64,000 nucleotides of DNA from Rhynchopus sp. YZ270_cl-10 (lineage: Eukaryota; Euglenozoa; Diplonemea; Diplonemida; Diplonemidae). The notes under the pieces were generated by a model. It saw only the letters and a list, made by a program, of their open reading frames with translations. It had not been told where the DNA came from and did not search any database. Numbering within the stretch: the stretch's first letter is position 1; each line of letters begins with the position of its first letter. Location: positions 335,001-399,000 of the forward strand of contig OZ037905.1 in assembly GCA_964035575.1 (NCBI GenBank). Direction: 5' to 3'. Positions 1 through 8,814 of this stretch are shown here, one piece after another. A program made the translations under genes and the position numbers.

Positions 1-896
1 ACTTCAGTCCAGCCGGTTTCTGAGACATCTTCAAATACACATTCACCTGTTTCAATGTTCCAGACACGCACACATTTGTTGCAACACGCTGCAATGAAAC
101 GCTGGTTTGGTGTCAGTGCCAAATAATGAACATTCGCAGGGCATGTCAGAACACGCACCTCCACCCCTGTCGTGTAGTCCCAGATGGTGATGCATTTGCT
201 GCTGTTGCCAAACATCGCCACCCTGTCGCCTACCACAAGCATCGTGAACTCGCACTTCACAATATGGTCCCATACGTGCACAACTACGCCTGTTGCAATG
301 TCCCACACCTGCAAACCGGTCTTTTGAGACCAAGATAAAAGCTTCGTTCCACATGCAGACCATGCCGTGGTGTGTGTCTTTTCTTCCGCAATACGTACAG
401 TGTCAAAGGAGTGCTGCATGAAACCTGTCTCCGCAAGACGAACTTCAGCACACTGTGTGTTCCCGTTGACACACGAGATCCACCCACCGCACGGCGAGAA
501 TGCTGGGCATGACGCAGCATTAGAAACGAAGCGGTACAGACTCTCGTGTGACGCTGTGTCGAAGACGGACACAGCAATACCGTCCCATATTGCAAGGTAC
601 CGATCGCACGGGGAGAGTACAATGATAAAGGGGTGTTCCGCATGTGGTATCACCCCAGGAGTGATGTTGGCACCAGTGCAGTACAGCTCAACGGCACATC
701 CCTCATCCATCTCCGTGTCGCAGATGCGCAAGTCGTCGTTGCCGATGTCGCCACCGCCTCTCATCCGCACACCAACATGCCGAGCACGTGGCACGCCAAG
801 CTCCGCAACAAGCTTCCCCTTCACCTGTGCAAGGGTGGCGCTCCTGTCCACTTCTATCACACAGCTTGCAGACTCGAAGTGTCCTGTGATGTCCAT
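1..896 (-). CDS. UBL-WD40 family protein, copy 1 (3' end outside window)
   Basis: Starts at the family ATG (MDITGHFESAS) at 896 and stays open to base 1, giving about 298 codons; the last two blades lie outside. Residues ~6-75 form a ubiquitin-like fold (SATLAQVKGKL, ELGVP, DEGCAVEL match the ubiquitin pattern) without a C-terminal diglycine. WD40 blades follow, with GLQVWDIATG, ITIWDYTTG and VRVWNIETGE strands. It pairs with copy 3 as a diverged subfamily: both have HAEHPF before blade 1, TASHESLY, LAETGFMQHSFDT and SWSQKTGLQ, where other copies have TETHERL, VKTGALKHSFGDEG and SCCK. Function unknown; the propeller suggests a binding scaffold. Confidence 0.85.
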   Translation of the reverse strand, partial: MDITGHFESASCVIEVDRSATLAQVKGKLVAELGVPRARHVGVRMRGGGDIGNDDLRICDTEMDEGCAVELYCTGANITPGVIPHAEHPFIIVLSPCDRYLAIWDGIAVSVFDTASHESLYRFVSNAASCPAFSPCGGWISCVNGNTQCAEVRLAETGFMQHSFDTVRIAEEKTHTTAWSACGTKLLSWSQKTGLQVWDIATGVVVHVWDHIVKCEFTMLVVGDRVAMFGNSSKCITIWDYTTGVEVRVLTCPANVHYLALTPNQRFIAACCNKCVRVWNIETGECVFEDVSETGWTE

Positions 897-1408
897 GTTC
901 AGGGGGAGGAATTCTGTTCTGTGGGGACAGGTGGGTGGGGAGGGCAGGAAGAAGAGGCTAATGCGAGAAATGCAGGTGAATGAAAAGCATGTGGCCTGGG
1001 TAAGTGTCTGAATAGTGTGCGCCCTGTGATAAAAAGGCGAAGAGACATTTTATGTGTCGACCCACTACAGCCACCTATTCAACAGAAGAGGAGAGCAAAG
1101 AAGTGTGGTCAGGAGAGAGAGGTTGCGTTGCATGCAATGTGAAAACGAGAATCGGAAACTTTTGTTTTTATGAATATATTGTAGAAACGGTGATGCGTCA
1201 TATTTGCCTTATTTCTTGTCTCTATCATGAGAAGAGGTATACCACAAAACTAACCAAATCCTCCAGTGCTCTTCTTTTTTCCATGTCGGTGCATGTATGT
1301 AGAGACATGTGTATCCGTGTTTACGTATCTTCCTGCGTGGAGTTACCCAGGCAAGGTGCAGGAAAGAGAAGCAAAGTTAGATGGCACCTTTCCGTTGTGG
1401 AAATGGGT
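897..1408. other. Spacer between UBL-WD40 copies 1 and 2
   Basis: No gene seen. On the minus strand the part next to copy 1 has a pyrimidine-rich run ending in CCCACAG just upstream of the ATG, like the splice acceptor of the other copies, though this leader is altered (AGGGGGAGGAATTC on plus). Bases ~1326-1408 are the family-conserved 3' flank (CTTCCTGCGTGGAGTTACCC on plus), found again after copies 2, 4-8 and 10-12. The middle is AT-rich and unrecognised. Confidence 0.6.
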
Positions 1409-2491
1409 TCAAGACAGGTGTGAGATGTCAACAATCTCAACACCCTCATCCGTGCCGTACATCAACACACCACTGCAGCTGCTGATCGCAAGACCGAAAG
1501 AATCGCTGCCCTCAAAATCACGACATAACAGTTGTTCCCCTGTTGAGATGGACCACACGCACAATTTAATGGTGCAGTAGACAGCAACAATGTCGTCGGA
1601 CACAGCAACATCACTCCAGATGATTTCTGAGTCGTCTTCAAATACACATTCACCTGTTTCGATGTTCCAGACACGCACGCAGTTGTCCGTAGCTGCTGCA
1701 ATGAAACGTTGGTTTGGTGACAGTGCCACATAACCAACATTCACAGGGCATGTGAGAACAAGCACCTCCACCCCTGTCGTGTAGTCCCAGATGGTGACAT
1801 ATTTGCTGTGCTCCCCAAACATCGCCACCCTGTCGCCTGTCACAACCATAATGCAGTAGCACTTCACAATGTGGCTCCATTCATGCACAAGTACACCTGT
1901 TGCAATGTCCCACACCTGCAAACCCTTGTTCTTGCAGCACGACAACAGCTTTGTTCCACATGCTGACCATGCCGCGGCCAACCTCTCGTCACCTTCATCT
2001 CCAAAGGAGTGCTTCAATGCACCCGTCTTCACGTCACGAACTTCAGCACTGTTCATGTCGCAGTTGACACATGAGATCCACTCACTGCGAGGTGAAAAGG
2101 ATGGAGGTAACATATACTCGCAAGGGAAGCTGCACAGACGCTCATGTGTTTCCGTGTCGAAGATGCCCGTATCCCCCATGCGTATCACTGCAAGGTACCT
2201 GTCACATGGGGAGAGTGTGAGCAAGAATGTGTCCGAAAGTGGTATCACCCCAGGAGAGATGTTGGCACCAGTGCAGTACAGCTCAACGGCACATCCCTCA
2301 TCCATCTCCGTGTCGCAGATGCGCAAGTCGTCGTTGCCGATGTCGCCACCGCCTCTCATCCGCACACCAACATGCCGAGCACGTGGCACGCCAAGCTCCG
2401 CAACAAGCTTCCCCTTCACCTGTGCAAGGGTGGCGCTCCTGTCCACTTCTATCACACAGCTTGCAGACTCGAAGTGTCCTGTGATGTCCAT
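1409..2491 (-). CDS. UBL-WD40 family protein, copy 2
   Basis: 360 residues from the conserved MDITGH start. An in-frame ATG at 2716 exists, but the intervening sequence holds the CCCACAG acceptor and is not conserved, so 2491 is preferred. N-terminal ubiquitin-like domain (1-75), then seven WD40 blades ending in EIVDISHLS. Copy-specific loops: IRMGDTG (blade 1 B-C), PCEYMLPP, NCDMNSA, GDERLAA, VKCYCIM, GEHSKY, PVNVGYV, ATDNC, DSEIIWSD, YCTIKL, EGSDSFG. The strand framework between them is nearly the same as in the other copies. Likely a soluble binding protein; partner unknown. Confidence 0.9.
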   Translation of the reverse strand: MDITGHFESASCVIEVDRSATLAQVKGKLVAELGVPRARHVGVRMRGGGDIGNDDLRICDTEMDEGCAVELYCTGANISPGVIPLSDTFLLTLSPCDRYLAVIRMGDTGIFDTETHERLCSFPCEYMLPPSFSPRSEWISCVNCDMNSAEVRDVKTGALKHSFGDEGDERLAAAWSACGTKLLSCCKNKGLQVWDIATGVLVHEWSHIVKCYCIMVVTGDRVAMFGEHSKYVTIWDYTTGVEVLVLTCPVNVGYVALSPNQRFIAAATDNCVRVWNIETGECVFEDDSEIIWSDVAVSDDIVAVYCTIKLCVWSISTGEQLLCRDFEGSDSFGLAISSCSGVLMYGTDEGVEIVDISHLS

Positions 2492-2804
2492 GTTCAGGGG
2501 GTGTGACTCTGTTCTGTGGGGACAGGTGTGGTTGTTGTAGTGTGGAATGGTGATGTGCATTCGCTGAATCACTGCGACATCGAAGAACGCATCATGACTC
2601 AGCAGAGGAGCGGAAGATGAGACAGGGAAATGGGTCTTTATTGTTTGTGTATGAGAGATCATCCATTCTGCTCCGTACGACTCTTTGCCTAAGCAGGTTG
2701 GCACATTCGTTAGCAACGAGGGTGGGTCAGGGGTGGTCTCCTTTTCAAGCTAGAGTTGTGTTGTGAAACAAAAACGGAAAACACAGGAGTAATGTGAAAA
2801 GCGC
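2492..2804. other. Spacer between UBL-WD40 copies 2 and 3
   Basis: No gene seen. The minus strand has the conserved leader and acceptor (CCCACAG, about 22 nt before the copy 2 ATG). The rest differs from the other spacers, and the conserved 3' flank normally following a family stop codon is missing downstream of copy 3, so this junction has been rearranged. Confidence 0.5.
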
Positions 2805-3907
2805 TCAGGAGAAGTCTGGGATTTCAACAATCTCGACACCCTCATCCCTGCCGTACATCACCACACCACCACAACTGCTGATTGCAAGACCGCAGCTATC
2901 ACCTGGACTACTAAGTTCACGATGCAGGAGTTGCTTCCCTGTTGAGATGGACCATAGTGTCAGTATTTTACAGGAGTAGGCAGCAACAATGTCGTTTGAC
3001 ATGGCAATATCAATCCAAGACTGGGCATGTGAGACGTCTCTAAACACACGCTCGCCTGTTTCGATGTTCCAGACGAATAAACTTCCGTTGACACATGCTG
3101 CAATGAAACTCACCGGTTTGGTGCCAGTACCATGTAATCAACGTAAAAAGGGCATGTAAGAACAAGCACCTCCACCCCTGTCGTGTAGTCCCAGATGGTG
3201 ATGCATTTGCTCCTGTTGCCAAACATCGCCACCCTGTCGCCTACCACAAGCATCATAAACTCGCACTCTACCATGTGGTCCCAAACGTGCACAACTACGC
3301 CTGTTGCAATGTCCCACACCTGCAAACCGGTCTTTTGAGACCAAGATAAAAGCTTTGTTCCACATGGTGACCATGCGGTGGTGTGTGTCTCTTCTCCCGC
3401 AATACGCACAGTGTCAAAGGAGTGCTGCATGAAACCTGTCTCCGCAAGACGAACTTCAGCACACTGTGTGTTCCCGTTGACACACGAGATCCACTCACCG
3501 CACGGCGAGAATGCTGGGCATGACGCATCACTAGAAACGAAGTGGTACAGACTCTCGTGCGACGCTGTGTCGAAGACGGACACAGCTGCAGCGTCCCATA
3601 TTGCAAGGTACCGATCACACGGGGAGAGTACAATGACAAAGGGGTGTTCCGCATGTGGTATCACCCCAGTATTGATGATGGCACCAGTGTAGTACAGCTC
3701 AACGGCACATCCCTCATCCATCGCCGTGTCGCAGATGCGCAAGTCGTCGTTGCCGATGTCGCCACCGCCTCTCATCCGCACACCAACATGCCGAGCACGT
3801 GGCACGCCAAGCTCCGCAACAAGCTTCCCCTTCACCTGTGCAAGGGTGGCGCTCCTGTCCACTTCTATCACACAGCTTGCAGACTCGAAGTGTCCTGTGA
3901 TGTCCAT
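2805..3907 (-). pseudogene. UBL-WD40 family copy 3, frameshifted
   Basis: Reads as an intact family member from MDITGH at 3907 through the UBL domain and blades 1-4. In blade 5 the usual PNQRFIAA segment is broken: the DNA reads AACCGGTGAGTTTCATT where the family has a sequence two bases shorter, and an in-frame TGA follows PNR at about 3110. The other frame resumes at once with SFIAAC and reads to EIVEIPDFS at 2805. The inserted bases create GTGAGT, a perfect donor motif, but coding continues directly after it, so an intron is unlikely. Very close to copy 1. Could be a recent pseudogene, or a truncated product of ~265 residues could be made. Confidence 0.8.
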
Positions 3908-4207
3908 GTTCTGGGGGTGTAACTCTGTTCTGTGGGGACAGGTGTGTGGGGAGGGCAGGAAGAAGAGGGGTGGGGTGGTGTTTGTGAAAGGAAACGAGAT
4001 GTGTTGTCATTTGCAAAAACAAGAGAGATAACTCCTCACCCAGTTAGAGGTCCTCCCACCTTCCCACGAGGTCTCCATTGCCAACCCACTCCCACAACGA
4101 GAGACATGTGCATCAATCTTCACGTATCTTCCTGCGTGGAGTTACCCAGGCAAGGTGCAGGAAAGGGAAGCAAATTTAGATCGCACCTTTCCGTTGTGGA
4201 AATGGGT

Positions 4208-5287
4208 TCAAGACAGGTGTGGGATGCCAACAATCTCAACACCCTCATCCCTGCCGTACATCACCACACCACCACAGCTGCTGATTGCAACACCGTAAGA
4301 ATCGCAGCTCTCAAATTCATGGTGAAAGAGTTGCTTCCCTGTTGAGATGGACCACACGCACAATGTGGTGTCACAGTAGGCAGCAACAACGTCGTTCGAC
4401 ACAGCAACATCAGTCCAGTCGTTTTCTGTGTCGTCTTCAAATAAACATTCACCTGTTCTGATGTTCCAGACACGCACACAGTTGGTGCAAAAAGCTGCAA
4501 TGAAACGCTGGTTTGGTGTCAGTGCGAAATAACCAACATAAGAAGGGCATGTCAGAACAAGCACCTTCACCCCTGTCGTGTAGTCCCAGATGGTCACATC
4601 TTTGCTGTTTCTGCCAAACACCGCCACCCTGTCGCCAGCCACAGCCATGACGTACGAGCACTTCACAATGTGGCCCCATTTATGCACAACAACGCCTGTT
4701 GCAATGTCCCACACCTGCAAACCCTTCCTGCAGCACGACAACAACATTGTTCCACAGGGTGACCATGCTGTGGCCAACCTGCAATCACCTTCATCTCCAA
4801 AGGAGTGCTTCAATGCACCTGTCTTCACGTCATGAACTTCAGCACAGTTCGTATCAATATTCACGCATGAGATCCACTCACCGCAAGGTGAGAAGGATGG
4901 GGGAAACAGCTGGTCCCAAGAGAAGCGGCACAGACGCTCATGTGTTTCCGTGTCGAAGATGACCGTATAGTCCCCACGTATCACTGCAAGGTACCTGTCA
5001 CACGGGGAAAGTGTGAGGCAGTACGTGTCAACCAAAGGTATCACCCCAGGAGTGATGATGGCACCAGAGCAGTACAGCTCAACGGCACATCCCTCATCCA
5101 TCTCCGTGTCGCAGATGCGCAAGTCGTCGTTGCCGATGTCGCCACCGCCTCTCATCCGCACACCAACATGCCGAGCACGTGGCACGCCAAGCTCCGCAAC
5201 AAGCTTCCCCTTCACCTGTGCAAGGGTGGCGCTCCCGTCCACTTCTATCACACAGCTTGCAGACTCGAAGTGTCCTGTGATGTCCAT
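4208..5287 (-). CDS. UBL-WD40 family protein, copy 4
   Basis: 359 residues, the simplest complete member and a good reference. UBL 1-75. Blades start about every 40 residues, with strand C/D motifs GLQVWDIATG, VTIWDYTTG, VRVWNIRTG, LCVWSISTG. Copy-specific loops: IRGDYTV, SWDQLFPP, NIDTNCA, GDCRLAT, VKCSYVM, GRNSKD, PSYVGYF, FCTNC, DTENDWTD, YCDTTL, ESCDSYG. The C-terminus is IVGIPHLS rather than IVDISHLS. On the minus strand CCCACAG ends 22 nt before the ATG after a long pyrimidine run, the expected acceptor for trans-splicing. Confidence 0.92.
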   Translation of the reverse strand: MDITGHFESASCVIEVDGSATLAQVKGKLVAELGVPRARHVGVRMRGGGDIGNDDLRICDTEMDEGCAVELYCSGAIITPGVIPLVDTYCLTLSPCDRYLAVIRGDYTVIFDTETHERLCRFSWDQLFPPSFSPCGEWISCVNIDTNCAEVHDVKTGALKHSFGDEGDCRLATAWSPCGTMLLSCCRKGLQVWDIATGVVVHKWGHIVKCSYVMAVAGDRVAVFGRNSKDVTIWDYTTGVKVLVLTCPSYVGYFALTPNQRFIAAFCTNCVRVWNIRTGECLFEDDTENDWTDVAVSNDVVAAYCDTTLCVWSISTGKQLFHHEFESCDSYGVAISSCGGVVMYGRDEGVEIVGIPHLS

Positions 5288-5345
5288 GTTCTGGGGGTGT
5301 AACTCTGTTCTGTGGGGACAGGTGTGTGGGGAGGGCAGGAAGAAG
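5288..5345 (-). promoter_or_regulatory. Probable (trans-)splice acceptor and leader of UBL-WD40 copy 4
   Basis: Read on minus, a pyrimidine-rich run (CTCTTCTTCCTGCCCTCCCC) leads to CCCACAG at 5310-5312, then a 22-nt leader to the ATG. The arrangement repeats before nearly every family copy. No upstream exon is visible, so a spliced leader is the simplest donor; that step is inference from euglenozoan biology. Confidence 0.5.
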
Positions 5346-5639
5346 AGGGGTGGGGTGGTGTTTGTGAAAGGAAACGAGATGTGTTGTCATTTGCAAAAAC
5401 AAGAGAGATAACTCCTCACCCAGTTAGAGGTCCTCCCACCTTCCCACACCATGACGGGTAGTTGTGCTTCGTGTGTGCAAAAAGTCACAGCGGAACGGCG
5501 CGGTCTCCATTGCCAACCTATCCCCACAACGAGAGTCATGTGCATCTATCTTCACGTATCTTCCTGCGTGGAGTTACCCAGGCAAGGTGCAGGAAAGGGA
5601 AGCAAAGTTAGATGGCACCTTTCCGTTGTGGAAATGGGT
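5346..5639. repeat. Conserved 3' flank of the UBL-WD40 duplication unit
   Basis: Bases ~5440-5639 contain GACGGGTAGTTGTGCTTCGT and then CTTCCTGCGTGGAGTTACCC. The first part recurs at ~45800-45900. The second recurs immediately 3' of copies 2, 4-8 and 10-12 (for example 1326-1408, 48418-48492, 63642-63723). The preceding block (5288-5440) is almost the same as 3908-4060. So the amplified unit is gene plus leader plus 3' flank. No ORF of note. Confidence 0.7.
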
Positions 5640-6716
5640 TCAAGACAGGTGTGAGATGTCAACAATCTCAACACCCTCATCCCTGCCGTGCATCACCACA
5701 CCACCACAGCTGCTGATTGCAAGACCGTAAGAATGGCTATCAAAGTCACGACATATCAGTTCCGCTGTTGAGATGGACCAAACGCACAAGGTCTCTGAAG
5801 AGTCGGCAGCAACAACGTCGTTCGACACAGCAACATGACTCCAGTCGTTTTCTGAGTCGTCTTCAAATGCACATTCACCTGTTTCGATGTTCCAGACACA
5901 CACACATTTGTCACAACATGCTGCAATGAAACGCTGGTGTGGTGACAGTGCCAAATGATGAACATTCGCAGGGCATGTCAGAACAAGCACCTCCACCCCT
6001 GTCGTGTAGTCCCAGATGGTGACATCTTTGCTGCTGTCGCCATACATTGCCACCTTGTCGCCTGTCACAACCATTACGGCCACGCGAGACACAATGTGGC
6101 TCCACTCATGCACAACAACGCCTGTTGCAATGTCCCACACCTGCAAACTCTTCTCGGAGAACGATAACAGCTTTGTTCCACAGGGTGACCATGCTGTGGC
6201 CCACCTGCAATCACCTTCATCTCCAAAGGAGTGCTTCAATGCACCTGTCTTCACGTCACGAACTTCAGCACAGGCCTCGTTCTCGTCTATGAATGAGATC
6301 CACTCACTGCAAGGTGAGAATGCGGGTTTCACAGAATAGTCGCAAGGGAAGCTGCACAGACGCTCATGTGTTTCCGTGTCGAAGACGGACACAACATCCT
6401 TGTAATACATCACTGCAAGGTACCTGTCACACGGGGAGAGTGTGAGGGAGTGTGTGTCCTCCGAAGGTATCACCCCAGGAGTGATGTTGGCACCAGTGCA
6501 GTACAGCTCAACGGCACATCCCTCATCCATCTCCGTGTCGCAGATGCGCAAGTCGTCGTTGCCGATGTCGCCACCGCCTCTCATCCGCACACCAACATGC
6601 CGAGCACGTGGCACGCCAAGCTCCGCAACAAGCTTCCCCTTCACCTGTGCAAGGGTGGCGCTCCTGTCCACTTCTATCACACAGCTTGCAGACTCGAAGT
6701 GTCCTGTGATGTCCAT
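5640..6716 (-). CDS. UBL-WD40 family protein, copy 5
   Basis: 358 residues from MDITGH; an upstream in-frame ATG at 6839 spans the acceptor and is not used here. UBL plus seven blades. Loops: MYYKDVVS, PCDYSVKP, DENEACA, GDCRWAT, VSRVAVM, GDSSKD, PANVHHL, CCDKC, DSENDWSH, DSSETL, DFDSHSYG. Blade 6 reads SISTAEL where the family has SISTGKQL, a one-residue contraction. The PCDYSVKP/ENEACA cassette is shared with copies 8 and 11, while other loops differ, which suggests mosaic exchange. Confidence 0.9.
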   Translation of the reverse strand: MDITGHFESASCVIEVDRSATLAQVKGKLVAELGVPRARHVGVRMRGGGDIGNDDLRICDTEMDEGCAVELYCTGANITPGVIPSEDTHSLTLSPCDRYLAVMYYKDVVSVFDTETHERLCSFPCDYSVKPAFSPCSEWISFIDENEACAEVRDVKTGALKHSFGDEGDCRWATAWSPCGTKLLSFSEKSLQVWDIATGVVVHEWSHIVSRVAVMVVTGDKVAMYGDSSKDVTIWDYTTGVEVLVLTCPANVHHLALSPHQRFIAACCDKCVCVWNIETGECAFEDDSENDWSHVAVSNDVVAADSSETLCVWSISTAELICRDFDSHSYGLAISSCGGVVMHGRDEGVEIVDISHLS

Positions 6717-6935
6717 GTTCAGGGGGTGTAACTCTGTTCTGTGGGGACAGGTGTGTGGGGAGGGCAGGAAGAAGAGGGGTGTGTGGGGAGGCATTGCGAC
6801 CAGCAGACGTGGCAGCAGGACTGCGGCAATGTGCGTCATAGATGTGTGGAGGGCGTTTGTGTTGCGTTCAAGAGTTTCTTCACTTCTTACCTTTTATCTG
6901 TTGCGCAGGCATACAGAACCCCATTCCCTCCCAGC
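6717..6935. other. Spacer between methyltransferase-like gene and UBL-WD40 copy 5
   Basis: Contains the family acceptor CCCACAG and leader on minus, then a non-conserved stretch. No gene seen. Confidence 0.4.
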
Positions 6936-8076
6936 TCACCCGTAGGCGATATCAGACTCATCATCAGACAAGATGCTGTTCAGCACATCGACTGGTTGCT
7001 TTGGGCCTGCCCCGTACTCCTTTGCCGCCCCTCCCCCTGCCGATATGTCAGGGACGTGCGCCGCGAAGGCTTGCCCCTCCTTGGCCCAGAGGTCGGAAGG
7101 GGTGTACGTCTTTTTACGGAGAGCGAGGGTGGTGAAGAGCTCAATGGCAGCCTTCTCTGCAGGATCGACCTTGGTTCGTGTCTTTGTGAGGACACCGTAG
7201 TCGATGAGAAGCTGCTTCCAGGGGTCGTGGCTGTGGTGTGTGTAGATGATTTCGACGAGGTTTGTGCACTCGAGCACCTCAAAGCCATGCGACTCTGCAC
7301 TGCGCAACACCTGCGCCATGTTGTACAGACCCACATCCTCGCAGGCAGACGACGCGTCTGCGGCTAGGCTAAGAGAGAACACCGGCGCATTTGCGTCGCT
7401 CTGACGCACCTTCGCAGAATACGCTTCACTGGAAGCCTCCCCACGCGTGGACTCAAGCACGGTACGGCGGTGAACAACACTCGTATCCACCACAACTGCG
7501 ACGAAGACACCACCATCACAAAGCACACGACGCAGACCCGCAAAGAAGGAGTCTGCCGCACCCCGCCCGCCAAGGTCTCGTGTGAACGAAGCGTTGAGGC
7601 AGCACACTGCATCGTGCGTCTCGTTCTGCAACGCGCTCGGGAACGCAGGGCATGCATCGGGCGTCACCTCCAACACAGCGGAGACAGCGTTCCACGCTTC
7701 TGCAGAGGTGGGTGGATGGGGTGGATGTGAAATGTTGTTTCATACTCTATTCTACTGAATAGAAGGTATAATAGGGTGCACTAAATGTACCCAAACTTTT
7801 TTTACTTTATGTGGATTGTTTGTTTCTGATAGTGAAATGTGAAACACACAGAAATATACCTGAACGTCGTCTCGCAGCGTCCGCCGCCTTTCGTGTGTCA
7901 ACAGGGTCGGTCCCTGTGACAATCAGGTCTGTGATGGTCTTCAGACGCATCAGCTTCCCTATATGGTTGCCATCGGTGCACCAATCGACTACCTTTGCGT
8001 TAGGCGGTATGTATGTGCGCACCAACATGTCCTTTGCCCAGTTAAGCGTCCCAAAGGTTTGCATTCCATGGTGCAT
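6936..8076 (-). CDS. mRNA cap guanine-N7 methyltransferase-like protein, two exons
   Basis: Exon 1 is 8076-7860 and exon 2 is 7699-6936, joined across a 160-nt intron (GTATAT donor; acceptor CTCTGCAG). The split codon joins as RRRS-E-AWNAVSAVLEV in a single frame, about 326 residues. The NWAKDMLVRTYIPP, VVDWCTDGNHIGKL and VTGTDP order, the later HDAVCCLNASF and LCDGGVFVAVVVD segments, and EIIYTHHSHDPWKQLL resemble cap N7-methyltransferases that add the cap methyl from SAM. The family's glycine-rich motif I (LGCGKGGD) is replaced by WCTDGNHI, so activity is doubtful; it may be a pseudoenzyme partner. An alternative start is 8064 (MQTFGTLN); an upstream exon is not excluded. Confidence 0.55.
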
Positions 8077-8814
8077 ATGTGGATGTGTGGATGGTGTGCC
8101 CCCGAGGCAAGAGGCCCAGAGAGCCCTGGTGAGGGGGGTGAGTTTTTGGAGGGGGGGTGGGTGAGTGGGTGACGGATTCAAAAACATCTTTTTTTTTGTA
8201 TTTTTGAAATTGTTGGTGTAGTTGGCTCGTTGTGTTACCACAATCGCGCGCAATTTTTTCGAGGAGCAAATAAAAAGGAAATTTTGATGCAGGTACACCT
8301 CCGACGAAGTAAAAATCCTGCAGTGCAATGGGAAAAATATAAAAAAAATGGTGTGACCAAAAAGGTCATTTTAGAAATCGAGCAAAAAATAAAATAAAAT
8401 AAACGAACAAAAATAGGGGGGGTCAGAGTTATATTGCGTTATACAGCAAAGCATTTGACAGCATAACTGCGCTGGTTTTGCTCAACGCATGCCAACCCAT
8501 ATTTAAAAAAAATCAGGAATTTGTAACATGAAAAGGGAGCGCATGTACAAAACAAAGAAAAGTTTTATAAGATGAACCTAAGCCTCTCTGTGCTTAGTCA
8601 CCTTAAATCCAACAAAAAAAATGATGAAACTTGAAAATAAAAGTGAAAAAAACGGTGCGGTAATTTGTGCTTTCTGTCTGCCCCAAACAAGAAAAAAAAA
8701 CGCTGGGATGAAACGAAGAGCAGAAAAGCAAACAACCACACAAAGGGAGCATTTTATTTTATTTTGTTTTGTTTGCTGTATCCAGCTGGGAAGAATTCGG
8801 GGTTTTTAAAAAGC
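8077..8814. other. AT-rich spacer
   Basis: No gene. Contains homopolymer runs, a short DAGTP-like remnant near 8285 related to sequence at ~32450, and one copy of the hairpin repeat at 8557-8605. Confidence 0.5.
8557..8605. repeat. Dispersed hairpin repeat, family H
   Basis: GAAAAGTTTTATAAGATGAACC followed by TAAGCCTCTCTGTGCTTAGTCACCTT. AAGRTGAC-TAAGC pairs with GCTTAGTCACCTT to form a hairpin. Other clear copies: 30154-30200, 32385-32430, 34967-35013, 35247-35294, 35486-35535, 41294-41341, 52946-52990. Degenerate copies lie near 18885, 21870, 29725, 32985 and 36505. Confidence 0.75.

Noticed and set aside
5640-6839. N-terminal extensions of UBL-WD40 copies (also 1409-2716, 45988-47346, 49822-51111, 60418-61593, 61688-62821)
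   Set aside because: The extensions cross the conserved pyrimidine/CAG acceptor, differ between copies, and copies 4, 7 and 9 have none.
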